From NCBI GenBank assembly GCA_942491735.1, contig CALOCN010000014.1, positions 1,054,001-1,118,000 of the forward strand: a DNA stretch of 64,000 nt. The letters are read 5' to 3'. The DNA comes from CALOCN01 sp942491735 (GTDB taxonomy: Bacteria > Eisenbacteria > RBG-16-71-46 > JABDJR01). Below the pieces are notes generated by a model that saw nothing but the letters and a program-made list of their open reading frames with translations, had not been told where the DNA came from and searched no databases. A program made the translations under genes and the position numbers. Below are positions 15,530 to 24,944 of this stretch, one piece after another; within the stretch, counting starts at the first letter, position 1; each line of letters begins with the position of its first letter.

Positions 15530-16300
15530 TCATCGCGCGGCCTTGTGGGATGTGCTCGTGCGAAGGAAATCGGTCTTCTTGGCGCCCGGCGGCGGAGTGA
15601 ATCCAAACATCTCTTCGCTCAGTTTCGGCGCTACGTTCCAGTTTCTCATCAGGACGATGTACTGCGGAAACGCAGGGTCGTCCTTGGTCGTCAACACGTA
15701 CTTGTAGGGGAGCGGCTTGTCGCCGTCCGCGATCCAGATTTGCCAGTCAACAACCGAGCTGGTGAAAACGAGGTGGTCGCACTTGACTCCCTCGATGACC
15801 GACTTTCCGACGACCCCACTCGAGGTGACGCCGGCCATCAGCAGATCGAAGGCGTTCGTGAAGACCATATCGCCCGAGGGGGGAACGATATCGAGGCTAT
15901 CCCTGGAGAAGTGCAGCAGGTCGTCGAGGTTGTCCGGGACGGACACCGCAGCGTAGTAGTTCTGCTCCGGGTTGAAAATCGTGAGGGTCTTGCCGTCGTA
16001 GACAAACACCTGCTGGTTGAGATCCTCCGTGCGCTCCGCCCTCATCTTGTCGGGTCGCTGGACGGTAAGCCGGGTGTTGAAGTCGTACTGGATCTTCTGG
16101 CCCGACACGAGCACTTCATCGACCATGTGCTGTGTGTCGACCGTGAATTGCTGCACGCTGCCGAGGTAGTCGGTCATCCGCTTGAGGATGTGTGCGGCGT
16201 CCGACTCCGCGGCTGGAGATTGGGCCCGGACTGTGGGGGAGGCGGAAGCGAAAACCGCGCACGCCCCGAAAGTAGCTGCTACTACGAGTCTTAGATTCAC
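15530..16300 (-). CDS. DUF2092 family periplasmic protein
   Basis: 256 residues from GTG 16300, preceded by GGTGGAG. Signal peptide (VVAATFGACAVFASASPTVRA) followed by the lipoprotein-carrier-like fold: MTDYLGSVQQFTVDTQHMVD, RLTVQRPDKMRAERTED, VYDGKTLTIFNPEQNYYAAV. This has the general look of LolA/outer-membrane-carrier relatives, consistent with DUF2092. It is the first gene of the run with the DUF6515-like and barrel genes, so a role in lipid or lipoprotein handling at the outer membrane is possible (inferred). Confidence 0.78.
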   Translation of the reverse strand: MNLRLVVAATFGACAVFASASPTVRAQSPAAESDAAHILKRMTDYLGSVQQFTVDTQHMVDEVLVSGQKIQYDFNTRLTVQRPDKMRAERTEDLNQQVFVYDGKTLTIFNPEQNYYAAVSVPDNLDDLLHFSRDSLDIVPPSGDMVFTNAFDLLMAGVTSSGVVGKSVIEGVKCDHLVFTSSVVDWQIWIADGDKPLPYKYVLTTKDDPAFPQYIVLMRNWNVAPKLSEEMFGFTPPPGAKKTDFLRTSTSHKAAR

Positions 16301-16472
16301 TGCTCCACCCTCTTCTCCTCGATTCTCAGGCAGGGAACTCCCCCAGCCAGGATCTATATGGACAGCAGAAGCTAGACGAGAACACAAGTCCAGTCAAGTT
16401 GAGAGGGGGGCGGGGGATCCGGGGTTCCGAGTTTGGTTGACATCGTTTGGGCGGTCGGTGTTCTCTCCCCCT

Positions 16473-18446
16473 GTGACAGATCCCACGCGACCCCCGCATC
16501 CCGGGCCACGCCCGGATCGTAAGCCGGTGCACCCCGAAGGACGCTGGAAGGCGCTGAGGGAGACCGTCATCTTCCGGTTCGAGCTGTTCATGGTCCGCAG
16601 TGCCTACTCCAAGGTGGCAGCCCTGTGGGGCTTCCTGCTGTTCCTTTCCCTGGTGGGTGGAATCCTGGCGTGGCTGACCCCAGCCCTCGGTTTCGACAGC
16701 CTGGGGGATGCGGTCTGGTGGGCCGCCTTGCGGCTGACCGATCCGGGGCACCTGGGCGAGGATCGTGCACCCGGGGTGCGGCTGCTCTCGCTTGTCCTGA
16801 CCATCCTGGGGCTCGCCCTCTTTGTCGGGGTACTGATTGCCGTGATCACCCAGGACTTCACGAAACGCATGGAGCGCCTGGAGCTCGGCCTGACTCCCGT
16901 CCGCTTCACGGGGCACGTGGTGGTACTGGGGTGGACGAACAGGGTGCCCGATCTGCTGACCGAATTGCTCGTGGACCGCGGCGACCCGCCGCGTATCGTG
17001 GTGCTCGTCGAGGAAATCACGCAGAAGATCGAGCAGGAACTCCGTGACCGGTTGCCCCGGCGTCTTGGGGGGCGGGTTGTCCTGCGTACGGGGGATCCGG
17101 AGAAACTCGGCGACCTGGCCCGGGTCCGCGGACGCGACGCGGAGGCCGTCGTGCTCCCCGGCGCCAACCCGTGCAGTGTGCCGGGTAGTGGTGATCCCCG
17201 GATCCTGAAGGTGATCGCGAGCATCGACAAGACGGCCGGAGGCCGGGATCCCAGGCCCCGGATCATTGCCGAGATCGTGGACAGGGAGCTCATTCCCGTC
17301 GCCCATGCAGGATACGCCGGACCGCTCCAGATGGTGGCCTCGGAGACCCTCGTTGCCCGCTCGTTGGCTTTGGGAGTCCTGGCCCCCGGTCTCTCGTCGG
17401 CACTTGCCGATCTTGTCGACGTGCGTTCGGGCTGTGCCTTGCGCGTGGAGCAGCATCCCGTTCTGGCGGGGGAGTCCCTTTCCCGAGCGAGCGGACGGTT
17501 CACGACCGCCGTTCTCCTGGGGGTGCTCCGGAACGACGAGGGAGAAGAGCGTGTCGAGGCGGCGCCCCATGCGATCCTGGCGGAGGGGGATCGCCTGCTT
17601 TTTCTCGCTCCGGTCAACGCGCCCCTCGAGCCGATCGATTCCCCGCCAGCACATGCAGGGCAACGGCTGTGCCCCCCGGTGCCGACGGAATCGTCGTCTA
17701 CGCGCCGCGTGCTTGTTCTTGGTTGGAGCGGGAGGGTCAGGGAAATGTGCCGGCAACTAGCCGACCAGCGGGACCACCGTCTGGAGATTGACGTGGTATC
17801 CCGTGTCGACATCGCCCTTCGTGAATCGGCGCTCTCCGGTGGTTTGCCGGGTACGACGCTGCGGCACATCGCCGGCGACGCGACGTCCCCCGAGGTGCTG
17901 GCCGGGCTCGACCCTGCCGCCTACGACTGCGTTGCCTTGATGGGCAGTGAGAGCAGCGAGGACCGGTTTGAACCCGACTCCCGGACCATCACCAAGGCCC
18001 TCGTCCTGTTGCACCTGCTTCACGAAGCATCCGCTCGGCCCCACATGATTGCCGAGGTACTCGAACCCGCGAACCGAACAGTGATCGAGGACAGGGGCAT
18101 CGAGCTGGTGGTCGCGCCGGAACTGATGGCGCGCATGCTCGCGGGTGCGGTAGTGCACCCCGGGCTGGCCGGGGTGTTCGAGTCCATGGTCCAGGGCAGC
18201 CTGGGGAGGCTCGCCGTGGTCCCGCTGAAGGGGTTCGCTACGGATGGAGAGACTACCTTTGGCGAGATCGAAAGGTGCTTCCGGCAGCAGGGCACCGTTT
18301 GCCTGGGCCTTCAACGGGAGGCTCGGGGTTACGTCCCGGAGCTCGCACCCGACAAGCGTGAACCCCTTCGACTCGGTGTCCACGATCGGGGCCTGGTGGT
18401 GGAGACGCGACCTGCACGCGTGCGGTCGGGCGGCCCCGCCCCTTGA
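16473..18446 (+). CDS. CASTOR/POLLUX-type ion channel with two RCK/TrkA-N domains
   Basis: About 657 residues. The start is uncertain: GTG 16473 is chosen, GTG 16458 and TTG 16437 are alternatives, and ATG 16590 would cut conserved residues. Two transmembrane helices (VAALWGFLLFLSLVGGILAW and SLVLTILGLALFVGVLIAVI) flank a pore-like segment (VWWAALRLTDPGHLGE). Two nucleotide-binding-type domains follow (HVVVLGWTNRVPDLLTELLV; RRVLVLGWSGRVREMCRQLA). This is the layout of bacterial homologues of plant CASTOR/POLLUX cation channels. It converges on the DUF202 gene. Confidence 0.8.
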   Translation: MTDPTRPPHPGPRPDRKPVHPEGRWKALRETVIFRFELFMVRSAYSKVAALWGFLLFLSLVGGILAWLTPALGFDSLGDAVWWAALRLTDPGHLGEDRAPGVRLLSLVLTILGLALFVGVLIAVITQDFTKRMERLELGLTPVRFTGHVVVLGWTNRVPDLLTELLVDRGDPPRIVVLVEEITQKIEQELRDRLPRRLGGRVVLRTGDPEKLGDLARVRGRDAEAVVLPGANPCSVPGSGDPRILKVIASIDKTAGGRDPRPRIIAEIVDRELIPVAHAGYAGPLQMVASETLVARSLALGVLAPGLSSALADLVDVRSGCALRVEQHPVLAGESLSRASGRFTTAVLLGVLRNDEGEERVEAAPHAILAEGDRLLFLAPVNAPLEPIDSPPAHAGQRLCPPVPTESSSTRRVLVLGWSGRVREMCRQLADQRDHRLEIDVVSRVDIALRESALSGGLPGTTLRHIAGDATSPEVLAGLDPAAYDCVALMGSESSEDRFEPDSRTITKALVLLHLLHEASARPHMIAEVLEPANRTVIEDRGIELVVAPELMARMLAGAVVHPGLAGVFESMVQGSLGRLAVVPLKGFATDGETTFGEIERCFRQQGTVCLGLQREARGYVPELAPDKREPLRLGVHDRGLVVETRPARVRSGGPAP

Positions 18447-18485
18447 GATGGGCACGGGGCTGGAGGTCACCGATCCCGACCCTGT

Positions 18486-18857
18486 TCAGTGGCGCAGCAA
18501 GGTACTGACAACGGCCACCGCGCCCAACATCATGGTCAGGACCGCCGTTGCTCCGGCAACGGAGAGCGGTAGATCGGGGCACTCCTTCCGGAGTGACTGC
18601 AGGGCTTGGCGGTGCTGCACGTTTGCCAGCGCCAGGCTGACGATGCCGATGATGATCATGAGCATCCCCACCGTGAAGGGACCGAGCACCTGCACCGTCG
18701 GGCCCGGCTGTTCACGCAGGTGCTCGAAGAACTTCGCGATTCCGAAACCGAATGAGATCATGGCCAGGCTCGTACGAACCCACGCCATCTGAGTGCGCTC
18801 GCACGCCTGGAACGTGCGCTTGTATGCGAGCCTTGTTCCGGTGTCCAACCGATCCAT
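18486..18857 (-). CDS. DUF202/YidH-like small membrane protein
   Basis: 123 residues from ATG 18857. The family signature LAYKRTFQACERTQMAWVRT is followed by three transmembrane helices (SLAMISFGFGIAKFF; LGPFTVGMLMIIIGIVSLAL; AVLTMMLGAVAVVSTLL). It is the last gene of the minus-strand run, 34 bases after the 125-residue membrane protein. Function unknown. Confidence 0.82.
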   Translation of the reverse strand: MDRLDTGTRLAYKRTFQACERTQMAWVRTSLAMISFGFGIAKFFEHLREQPGPTVQVLGPFTVGMLMIIIGIVSLALANVQHRQALQSLRKECPDLPLSVAGATAVLTMMLGAVAVVSTLLRH

Positions 18858-18891
18858 CTCCTTTTCCTTGCTGCTGTCGCCGCCGATGGTG

Positions 18892-19269
18892 CTAGCCCTT
18901 CCGCGCAAATCGCCCGACTACGGTGCGGACGATCTGGTAGGGCACGGCAACGAGCAGGAGCACGATGACGAACGTCTCGAGCGGGTACACGGTCTTCAGG
19001 ACGATCAGCTGGACGATCACGTCCAGGATGACCCCGATCAATGCGACCTTGCCAACGTCGTGCAGGCTCTGCCGTAGCATCCTGCTCCGGAACGCCGGGT
19101 CGAGCGTGTGGGATGGGTCGGCTCCCGGCTGGGCGACCCTTGCATTGCGCAAGCCGGCCCTGATTCCGAAGACGATCGCCACCAGGGGCTGCAGGATCAG
19201 CCGGAACCACATGGGCCCCTGGGTTCGAGCCATCAGATCGTCCCAGACCCGCGGGAATATCTCTTCCAT
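18892..19269 (-). CDS. Small membrane protein of unknown function
   Basis: 125 residues. One hydrophobic stretch near residues 22-38 (FRLILQPLVAIVFGIRAGL) and a pair of C-terminal helices (VALIGVILDVIVQLIVLKTV; LETFVIVLLLVAVPYQIV) separated by a charged loop. It starts 4 bases after the DUF1622 stop, so the two are almost certainly cotranscribed. No family recognised. Confidence 0.7.
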   Translation of the reverse strand: MEEIFPRVWDDLMARTQGPMWFRLILQPLVAIVFGIRAGLRNARVAQPGADPSHTLDPAFRSRMLRQSLHDVGKVALIGVILDVIVQLIVLKTVYPLETFVIVLLLVAVPYQIVRTVVGRFARKG

Positions 19270-19273
19270 CTCT

Positions 19274-19639
19274 CTATGCCTCCGGTCGGTTCTCGGGGGG
19301 CTTCCAGGGCAATCGTCCCTCGACCTCGATCACCAGTGACCAGGTCAGGATGATCCGGACGACGACGAGCAACCCGAGCGCGGCAACATTGTACAGGGTC
19401 GATTCCAGGGTCACCGTCCGGATCACGTCCGCGGCCACCAGGAGATCCAGCCCGATCAACAGGCCGTTGCCCACATGTCGTTTGTAGCGGGAGTCGATGC
19501 CCGACTCGTCGAGGTGGAAGAGTGCGCGGATCACTCCGTACTTCACGGTGGCCACGACCACCGCGATCACGATCACCAGGACGGCCAGGACTTCCAGCCC
19601 GGCCGACGCCCACTCCATGGCCACCCGGATCGGCTCCAC
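19274..19639 (-). CDS. DUF1622 family membrane protein
   Basis: 121 residues from GTG 19639. Family features: an N-terminal helix (LEVLAVLVIVIAVVVATVKY), the YKRHVGNGLLIGLDLLVAAD segment leading into a second helix, and a third helix before EVEGRLPW. It lies 44 bases beyond the beta-propeller gene on the same strand, so it may belong to the same transcript. Function unknown. Confidence 0.82.
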   Translation of the reverse strand: MEPIRVAMEWASAGLEVLAVLVIVIAVVVATVKYGVIRALFHLDESGIDSRYKRHVGNGLLIGLDLLVAADVIRTVTLESTLYNVAALGLLVVVRIILTWSLVIEVEGRLPWKPPENRPEA

Positions 19640-19683
19640 TGGTTAACGTTCCTTTCCGGCCCCGAACGTGGCCTTGTCGATGT

Positions 19684-21189
19684 TCATTGTCCCGATTCCG
19701 GCATGACCTGCAGTACGATGAAGCCCTGGTCCCACATGTAGTAGAAGCGGCCGCCGAAACCAGGGGTGAGCAACGTGTTGAAGTTCATCGGCTCGAAGAA
19801 GGAGGACTCGGCGAGAATCCGGCCCGTCTTGGCCTCCAGCCACAGGGCCTGCTGCCGGTAGGTCGGACTGGAGGTCTGGTTGAGCTGCTCGAGCGTCGTC
19901 CCGGTCTCTGCCCGTGCCGTACCCAGAACCCGCCGATCCGCCGGACCGTAGAGTGCCTGCAGGGCGGTCGTGGCGGCGTCGAGGGTCCACGCCGTGGTCA
20001 TCTCACCGGTATCCTGATCGAGTTTGATGCCGCCGATCTTCATCATCCCCTGGTCGGCCGAGAAGATCATGCTGTTCTCGGCGTCGACGGCCGACTTGGG
20101 CGGCGCCCAGCTCATCCCGGTGGGCACTTCCTTCCCGAACGGGTAGATCCGCGTGATCCTCTTCGGGTCGCTCTGGCTGATCGCGACGACGGAGGACGCT
20201 GCCTTGGAGGGCAGGCCGTTGACCTGGACGATGACCCAGTCTCCGATGAAGGTGGGCGCGTCGCCCGCGGTCTGGCCCGGCTCCAACATCGTCGAGATGA
20301 CCCAATCGGGATCCTTGGAGAGCTTCCTGGTCTTGGGGTCCCAGAAGTAGCGGTAGGCACTCGCGATGGTCGTGACATAGATCGCTATCCTGCCCTCGAA
20401 CATGGTGAGCGAGAAAGGCGACACCGCGTTCTCCGGCACGTCGATCTCGTCATAGATCTCGAACGTGGCCGGGTTGACGGCACAGATATTGGATGGAGGC
20501 GAGGCCTCGACGCCGCCCGGGCACTGAAACGCCGCCAACGAGCCCTGGATGTCGCAGGGGGTGGCCCGGGTCTGGTTCTTCAGGATCAGCGTGCCGTCGG
20601 GAGCAATGAGCATGTGCTTGTGATTGCTGCCCTCCGGCGGCGCCGACCCCGTCGGGAGCGCGGTGCTCCTGAGGATCATCCCGGTGTCGCCGTCCAGCAT
20701 CACGAGGGTGTTGCCGAAGGCGATCGGGATGCTTCCATCAGGCAGGATGTTGAGGTTCGCCGCTCCCACCCAGGCGCCCGACACATTGCCGTTCTCGAGG
20801 TAGGTACGCCAGATCTCCTTGCCCGTGGTGGCGTCAGCCTTGGCGACGAACGGACCGGGCGGCACCGGGCCCTTGGCCGGCGGGTTGTTCCCGCCGGTCA
20901 GGTACAGCTCGCCGGGTCGCCGGTTGTTCATGAAGAGGACCCCCTGGTAGGAATCCACACTGCGCCAGGCGAACACCCGGTTGGGGCCGCTCATCGAGCC
21001 GAGGAAGCTGGCCGCCGGGTAGCACTGGCTGCGCTGGGCATCCGCGACCTCGGCGCCGTTGAGCGACTTGAAGTATCCGGGTGTGTCGAGCTCCTGGCAC
21101 TTGGCCCACTCCCGCGCCGTCGCACCGAGGTCGCCCGGGAAAGGACCGTTGGCCGCGGTCTCGTTCTCTGTCCGTTGATCGTTCGTCAT
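19684..21189 (-). CDS. PQQ-like/quinoprotein-type beta-propeller protein, paralogue B
   Basis: 501 residues. Its ATG overlaps the stop of the upstream gene (ATGA). There is no signal peptide; the protein begins MTNDQRTENETAANGPFPGD. Repeated blade-like strands are visible (VAKADATTGKEIWRTYLENG, VMLDGDTGMILRST, LWLEAKTGRILAESSFFEPM), reminiscent of PQQ-like propellers, but no cofactor motif is evident. The gene at 23275-24777 is a clear paralogue along its full length, including the AANGPxPGD N-terminus. Substrate and location unknown; twin-arginine and Sec signals are both absent. Confidence 0.7.
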   Translation of the reverse strand: MTNDQRTENETAANGPFPGDLGATAREWAKCQELDTPGYFKSLNGAEVADAQRSQCYPAASFLGSMSGPNRVFAWRSVDSYQGVLFMNNRRPGELYLTGGNNPPAKGPVPPGPFVAKADATTGKEIWRTYLENGNVSGAWVGAANLNILPDGSIPIAFGNTLVMLDGDTGMILRSTALPTGSAPPEGSNHKHMLIAPDGTLILKNQTRATPCDIQGSLAAFQCPGGVEASPPSNICAVNPATFEIYDEIDVPENAVSPFSLTMFEGRIAIYVTTIASAYRYFWDPKTRKLSKDPDWVISTMLEPGQTAGDAPTFIGDWVIVQVNGLPSKAASSVVAISQSDPKRITRIYPFGKEVPTGMSWAPPKSAVDAENSMIFSADQGMMKIGGIKLDQDTGEMTTAWTLDAATTALQALYGPADRRVLGTARAETGTTLEQLNQTSSPTYRQQALWLEAKTGRILAESSFFEPMNFNTLLTPGFGGRFYYMWDQGFIVLQVMPESGQ

Positions 21190-22586
21190 TTCTGCCCCTC
21201 CTGGGCCTCGAAGGCGGCCTTGGTCATGTACTCCCCTCTGGGATAGTACGGTCCCATCACCGTCGATTCGCTGCCCGGCTTGGTGATGTTGCCCGGGCTC
21301 TGCTTCCACTGCGGATTGTTGTACATGTAGCGGAAGACGAGCATCCCGAAATCGGCGCGGTTGCTCGGATCGTCGATGCCCTCGCCGCGCTTCGACCAGT
21401 CCATCCAGGCGACACCATGCGCTTCGGTCGCGTTCTTCGGCCGGTCCTCCTCGCGGCACACGACGATGGTGTAGTTGCCGTCCTTGTCGAGCGGCACCTG
21501 CATGTCGGTGAGGCCGTCGTTGGTCAGTCCGGAGGGGGGGGCCTCGCAGATGACCACGGACCAGTAGCGGGACTCCCAGTCGGTCATCGTCTCAAGACCG
21601 TTTCCGCCCCGACCCCTGTACGTATCGGGGAACTTCGGCATCTTGCCGCGAAGCACCAGCACCGGACCGTGCGCTCGCGAGATCCACGAGAACATGTAGA
21701 GGGTCACCGGGTCTCCGCCGAATCCCGTCTCGATCTTCTGCGGAAGCTTCGCGCGCGCTTCCTTCGACTTGAAGACACCGACGAAGCTGTAGGCGTTGTT
21801 GACGTACCGCTCCACCGCGGGGGGATTGCGGGCCGGGATCGACTCCGGTTTCAGCTCCGGATCGTTGTCGGGTGCGTTGACGAGCTTCAGCCAGTCCTCG
21901 ACGGTCATGCCCGACTTGATGCCCTCGGACATCGGTCGGTTCAGGTGCTCCTTGACGTCTTTCGCGTCAAGCCTGTGCTTCTTGAGGAGGTCGCCTAGCT
22001 TGTGGGTGTGGGGCAGCTCCGCCTCGTAGGTCGGAAGTCCGGCATCGCCCGAGCCGTCACGCCCGACGTCGGGGAGATACACCCGATAGGCCATCTGGAG
22101 CAGTCCCTGCGTGCCGGCATAGAGCGTGTTGGGCTTGCGATCCTCCTTCCGCTCCGGGGCCTCTTCCCCGACGATGTGGACGGTGTAGTTGCGCTTGTCG
22201 CCGAGCCGGGGATTCCCCGGCACGAACGGGTTCACCGAGCCGGGGTCGGGCTCGATCTCGTGATCCACGATCGCTTCCGAGGTCGCGGTGAACGAACCGA
22301 GGGGGTCCGGCCGGTAGAGGGCATACGATGCGTAGCGGCAATACGGGAAACGCCCGTGCAGTGAGAGCTTCGCTCCGACCGGCAGCTCGAGCTGGGCGAT
22401 CCAGTACGAGGCGTTCCCGTCCGGATACAGGTTGGCAATCTGGTAGGGCTTCGGGTGCTCGAGCAGGGCGCCGTAGTCACGCCCGCGAGGTCCGAGCCAG
22501 AATCCATCGCTGCCGTACCGTTCGTCCGTGCGGACGGTGTTCTCGAAGGTCCTGTCGCCCGGTCGCTGTGCCTTGTTCGGTGTCAC
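21186..22586 (-). CDS. Protein of unknown function in paired-propeller operon
   Basis: 466 residues, no signal peptide or membrane helix. The N-terminal half (SYWIAQLELPVGAKLSLHGR, FPYCRYASYALYRPDPLG) looks like a beta-sandwich and is faintly reminiscent of DUF1214-type domains. The C-terminal part includes RYWSVVICEAPPSGLTNDGL and FGMLVFRYMYNNPQWKQSPG. It overlaps the downstream propeller gene by 4 bases and starts 23 bases after the 214-residue gene. I cannot assign a function. Confidence 0.65.
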   Translation of the reverse strand: MTPNKAQRPGDRTFENTVRTDERYGSDGFWLGPRGRDYGALLEHPKPYQIANLYPDGNASYWIAQLELPVGAKLSLHGRFPYCRYASYALYRPDPLGSFTATSEAIVDHEIEPDPGSVNPFVPGNPRLGDKRNYTVHIVGEEAPERKEDRKPNTLYAGTQGLLQMAYRVYLPDVGRDGSGDAGLPTYEAELPHTHKLGDLLKKHRLDAKDVKEHLNRPMSEGIKSGMTVEDWLKLVNAPDNDPELKPESIPARNPPAVERYVNNAYSFVGVFKSKEARAKLPQKIETGFGGDPVTLYMFSWISRAHGPVLVLRGKMPKFPDTYRGRGGNGLETMTDWESRYWSVVICEAPPSGLTNDGLTDMQVPLDKDGNYTIVVCREEDRPKNATEAHGVAWMDWSKRGEGIDDPSNRADFGMLVFRYMYNNPQWKQSPGNITKPGSESTVMGPYYPRGEYMTKAAFEAQEGQK

Positions 22587-22609
22587 GATGTGCTGCTCCT
22601 TCCAGGAAT

Positions 22610-23254
22610 TTACGGGGTTTCCGGAATCCGGATGTAGATCTGATTGAATTCGTCCTGAACGGAAGGAATGGGCTCCTTGGGCGTCAGGTTCATCACCAGG
22701 TCGGCGGTGAGGTCATTGACGCGGAACTCCCAGCCTTTCGGCAGCGCCTGGAACCGATCGCCCAGGGTGGCAAGCGCGTCCTGGGGGATCTTGTGCCCCT
22801 GCAGGACGTAGGCGTAGCCGTCCGGATCAACGAGTTGATACACCGGCTTGCCCGCTTTCCAGGCAATGTTCTGCGTCTTGGCCGGGTTGAAGACAGTGTA
22901 CTTGGGTATGACCATGGTGCCCGGAGGCAGGCGCGCGACGAATACCATGGCAACGCCCGCTATCTCGACCGGGTCCGACCCCATGACACCCACCTCGTCC
23001 ATGGACCACCACTGCGGGCCGTTCTTGTAGACCGCCTTGGCGCCAAGTTCCCTGGCCAGGGCTTCAAGATCCAGGTTGTTCCACCAGTCCAGCGAGGCCG
23101 GGGCCAGCGGAGAGGTGCTGTAGATATCGTTGCCGACATCCCCGTAGTCGAAGACAAGTTCACAGTACTGATAGCCGCGGGAATCGGGGAGTGTCTGCAG
23201 GGTCAGCGACAGCGTCTTGCCGTTGCCGGTCGTTACGGTCCTTGCATCGGTCAT
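22610..23254 (-). CDS. Protein of unknown function in paired-propeller operon
   Basis: 214 residues, soluble in appearance, without a signal peptide. Notable segments are LDWWNNLDLEALARELGAKA, AVYKNGPQWWSMDEVGVMG, VFVARLPPGTMVIPKYTVF and AYVLQGHKIPQDALATLGDR. The alternating strands suggest a compact beta protein. It sits 20 bases after the first propeller gene and 23 bases before the 466-residue gene. No family recognised. Confidence 0.65.
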   Translation of the reverse strand: MTDARTVTTGNGKTLSLTLQTLPDSRGYQYCELVFDYGDVGNDIYSTSPLAPASLDWWNNLDLEALARELGAKAVYKNGPQWWSMDEVGVMGSDPVEIAGVAMVFVARLPPGTMVIPKYTVFNPAKTQNIAWKAGKPVYQLVDPDGYAYVLQGHKIPQDALATLGDRFQALPKGWEFRVNDLTADLVMNLTPKEPIPSVQDEFNQIYIRIPETP

Positions 23255-23274
23255 GATTCTGGCTCCTTGTGGAT

Positions 23275-24777
23275 CTAGGTCTGCGCAGGACGCACTTGCA
23301 GGGTGATGAACCCGCTGTCGGTCGGGTAGTACATGCGGCCCCCGTAGGCGGGGACGATCAACGAGTTGAAGGTCAGGGGCTCGAAGAAGTCCGACTCCGC
23401 GAGGAGGCGACCGGTGGCTGCGTCTCGCCAGGTCACCTGCTCCGTGTACTTGCCGGTCACCAGGTCGAGCACCGCGCCCATCACGGGGATGTCGCCCTTC
23501 ATGTTCGAGAGTACGAGCACACGTTTGTCCTTGGGCCCGATCAATGGTTGGAAGGTGAGGGTGGTGGTCTTGACCACGAACTCGCTTGTCATCTCACCCG
23601 TTGCCTGGTCGAGCCGGATTCCCGCCACCCTGCCGACGCCGGCGTCTGCCGAGTAGAGCATCCCGTTCTCGATATCGATGCAGGTCTTGGGGGGCGCCAG
23701 GCTCATCTGGGTCTTCTTCAAGGGCCCGAAGGGCACGATCGAGGTCTTTCGTTCGTAGTCGTGGATGTTGATCGCGATGACGCTCGACGGCACCTTGGCG
23801 CCGATACCGTTCGTCTGGATCACGATCCAGTCGCCCATGATGCCGGGAGCGTCCCCGGTCGACTGGCCCTCGGACAGGTAGGACCCCTGCCACGACTCAT
23901 CCAGCGAAAGCTTCTTCGACTTGGGGTCCCAGAAGACGCGGTACGCGGAATCCGTGGCGCAGGCGTAGATGGCGATGCGGTCGCCGAACATGGTGATGCC
24001 GTGAGGGGTTGCCGCGAGTTCGGGCAGTTGCACGGTGTCCAGCACCTCCAGCGTCTGCCCATCGACCGCCACGAAGACCGAGGGCGGCATCTTCATGCCC
24101 TTGCGGATCCCCTTGAGCATGGCCATGGTGCCCTGATCCGTCACGCCTTCGGCCCGGGTCTGGTTCTTCAGGATCAGCGTACCGTCCGGCGCCACGGTGA
24201 GGTGCTTGAAATGCGAATCCCCCGGAGGCGCCTCGCCCGAGGGCAGCGTGCCGGTCCGGATGATCCGCCCGGTGTCGGCGTCGAGGATGGCAATCTGATT
24301 CGACCACGCGGTGACGATCGTGCCGTCGGCAAGGATGTTGAGGTTGTTCACCCCGATCCAGTTGCCGGAGGCGTTGGCGTTCTCGACATAGGTGCGCCAG
24401 ATCTGCTTCCCCGTGGTCGCGTCAACCCTGGCCACGTAGGGCCCTGGATAGGCGGGCCCCTTTGCCTTGGGAAGGTTGCCGCCGCAAAGGAACAACTCGC
24501 CCGGCTCCCGGCCGCACAGGAACGTTGTTCCCTGGTACCCGTCCTCGCTCTTCCACGCGTACACGGTGTTCGGTTCGGTGAAGGACCCGGTGAACGAGGC
24601 GTAGGGGAAGCACCCGCTGCGCTCCGCCCCGGAAATCTCGGCCCCGTTCAGCGAGGGGTAGTAGCCCGGGGAGGCCATGCCGGCGCTGCCGCGGTGTTCC
24701 CCCTCGACAAGGGTGTGATCCCCCGGGAGGGGGCCGTTGGCGGCCTTCTCGTTCCCGGTCAGTTTGGACGTCTTCAT
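23275..24777 (-). CDS. PQQ-like/quinoprotein-type beta-propeller protein, paralogue A
   Basis: 500 residues from ATG 24777, with GGAGGGTGG upstream. It begins MKTSKLTGNEKAANGPLPGD, sharing the AANGPxPGD segment with paralogue B and lacking a signal peptide. Blade-like repeats match its paralogue: VARVDATTGKQIWRTYVENA, AILDADTGRIIRTGTLPSGE, WRDAATGRLLAESDFFEPLT. Shared sites include LILKNQTRA and SGCFPYASF. It is the first gene of the run 24777-19684. A dimer or heteromeric pair with paralogue B is plausible but inferred. Confidence 0.7.
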   Translation of the reverse strand: MKTSKLTGNEKAANGPLPGDHTLVEGEHRGSAGMASPGYYPSLNGAEISGAERSGCFPYASFTGSFTEPNTVYAWKSEDGYQGTTFLCGREPGELFLCGGNLPKAKGPAYPGPYVARVDATTGKQIWRTYVENANASGNWIGVNNLNILADGTIVTAWSNQIAILDADTGRIIRTGTLPSGEAPPGDSHFKHLTVAPDGTLILKNQTRAEGVTDQGTMAMLKGIRKGMKMPPSVFVAVDGQTLEVLDTVQLPELAATPHGITMFGDRIAIYACATDSAYRVFWDPKSKKLSLDESWQGSYLSEGQSTGDAPGIMGDWIVIQTNGIGAKVPSSVIAINIHDYERKTSIVPFGPLKKTQMSLAPPKTCIDIENGMLYSADAGVGRVAGIRLDQATGEMTSEFVVKTTTLTFQPLIGPKDKRVLVLSNMKGDIPVMGAVLDLVTGKYTEQVTWRDAATGRLLAESDFFEPLTFNSLIVPAYGGRMYYPTDSGFITLQVRPAQT

Positions 24778-24944
24778 TCTTCCACCCTCCATTCAAACAG
24801 GCCCGGCATCACGAAGGATTCGATGAGGCCCAGGAACGGCCGGAAGCCCCTGGCAGGGGAAGGATAGTACTCCCAGGGGATTAGGCAGGACAACCGGCCG
24901 GTGAACCTCCCACCGGTCCACCGCGCGTTCCCTGCTCCCTCTCC

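Noticed and set aside
21190..21459. N-terminal extension of propeller paralogue B
   Set aside because: The extra residues are low-complexity and overlap the 466-residue gene; the ATGA overlap and the shared AANGPxPGD start favour 21189.
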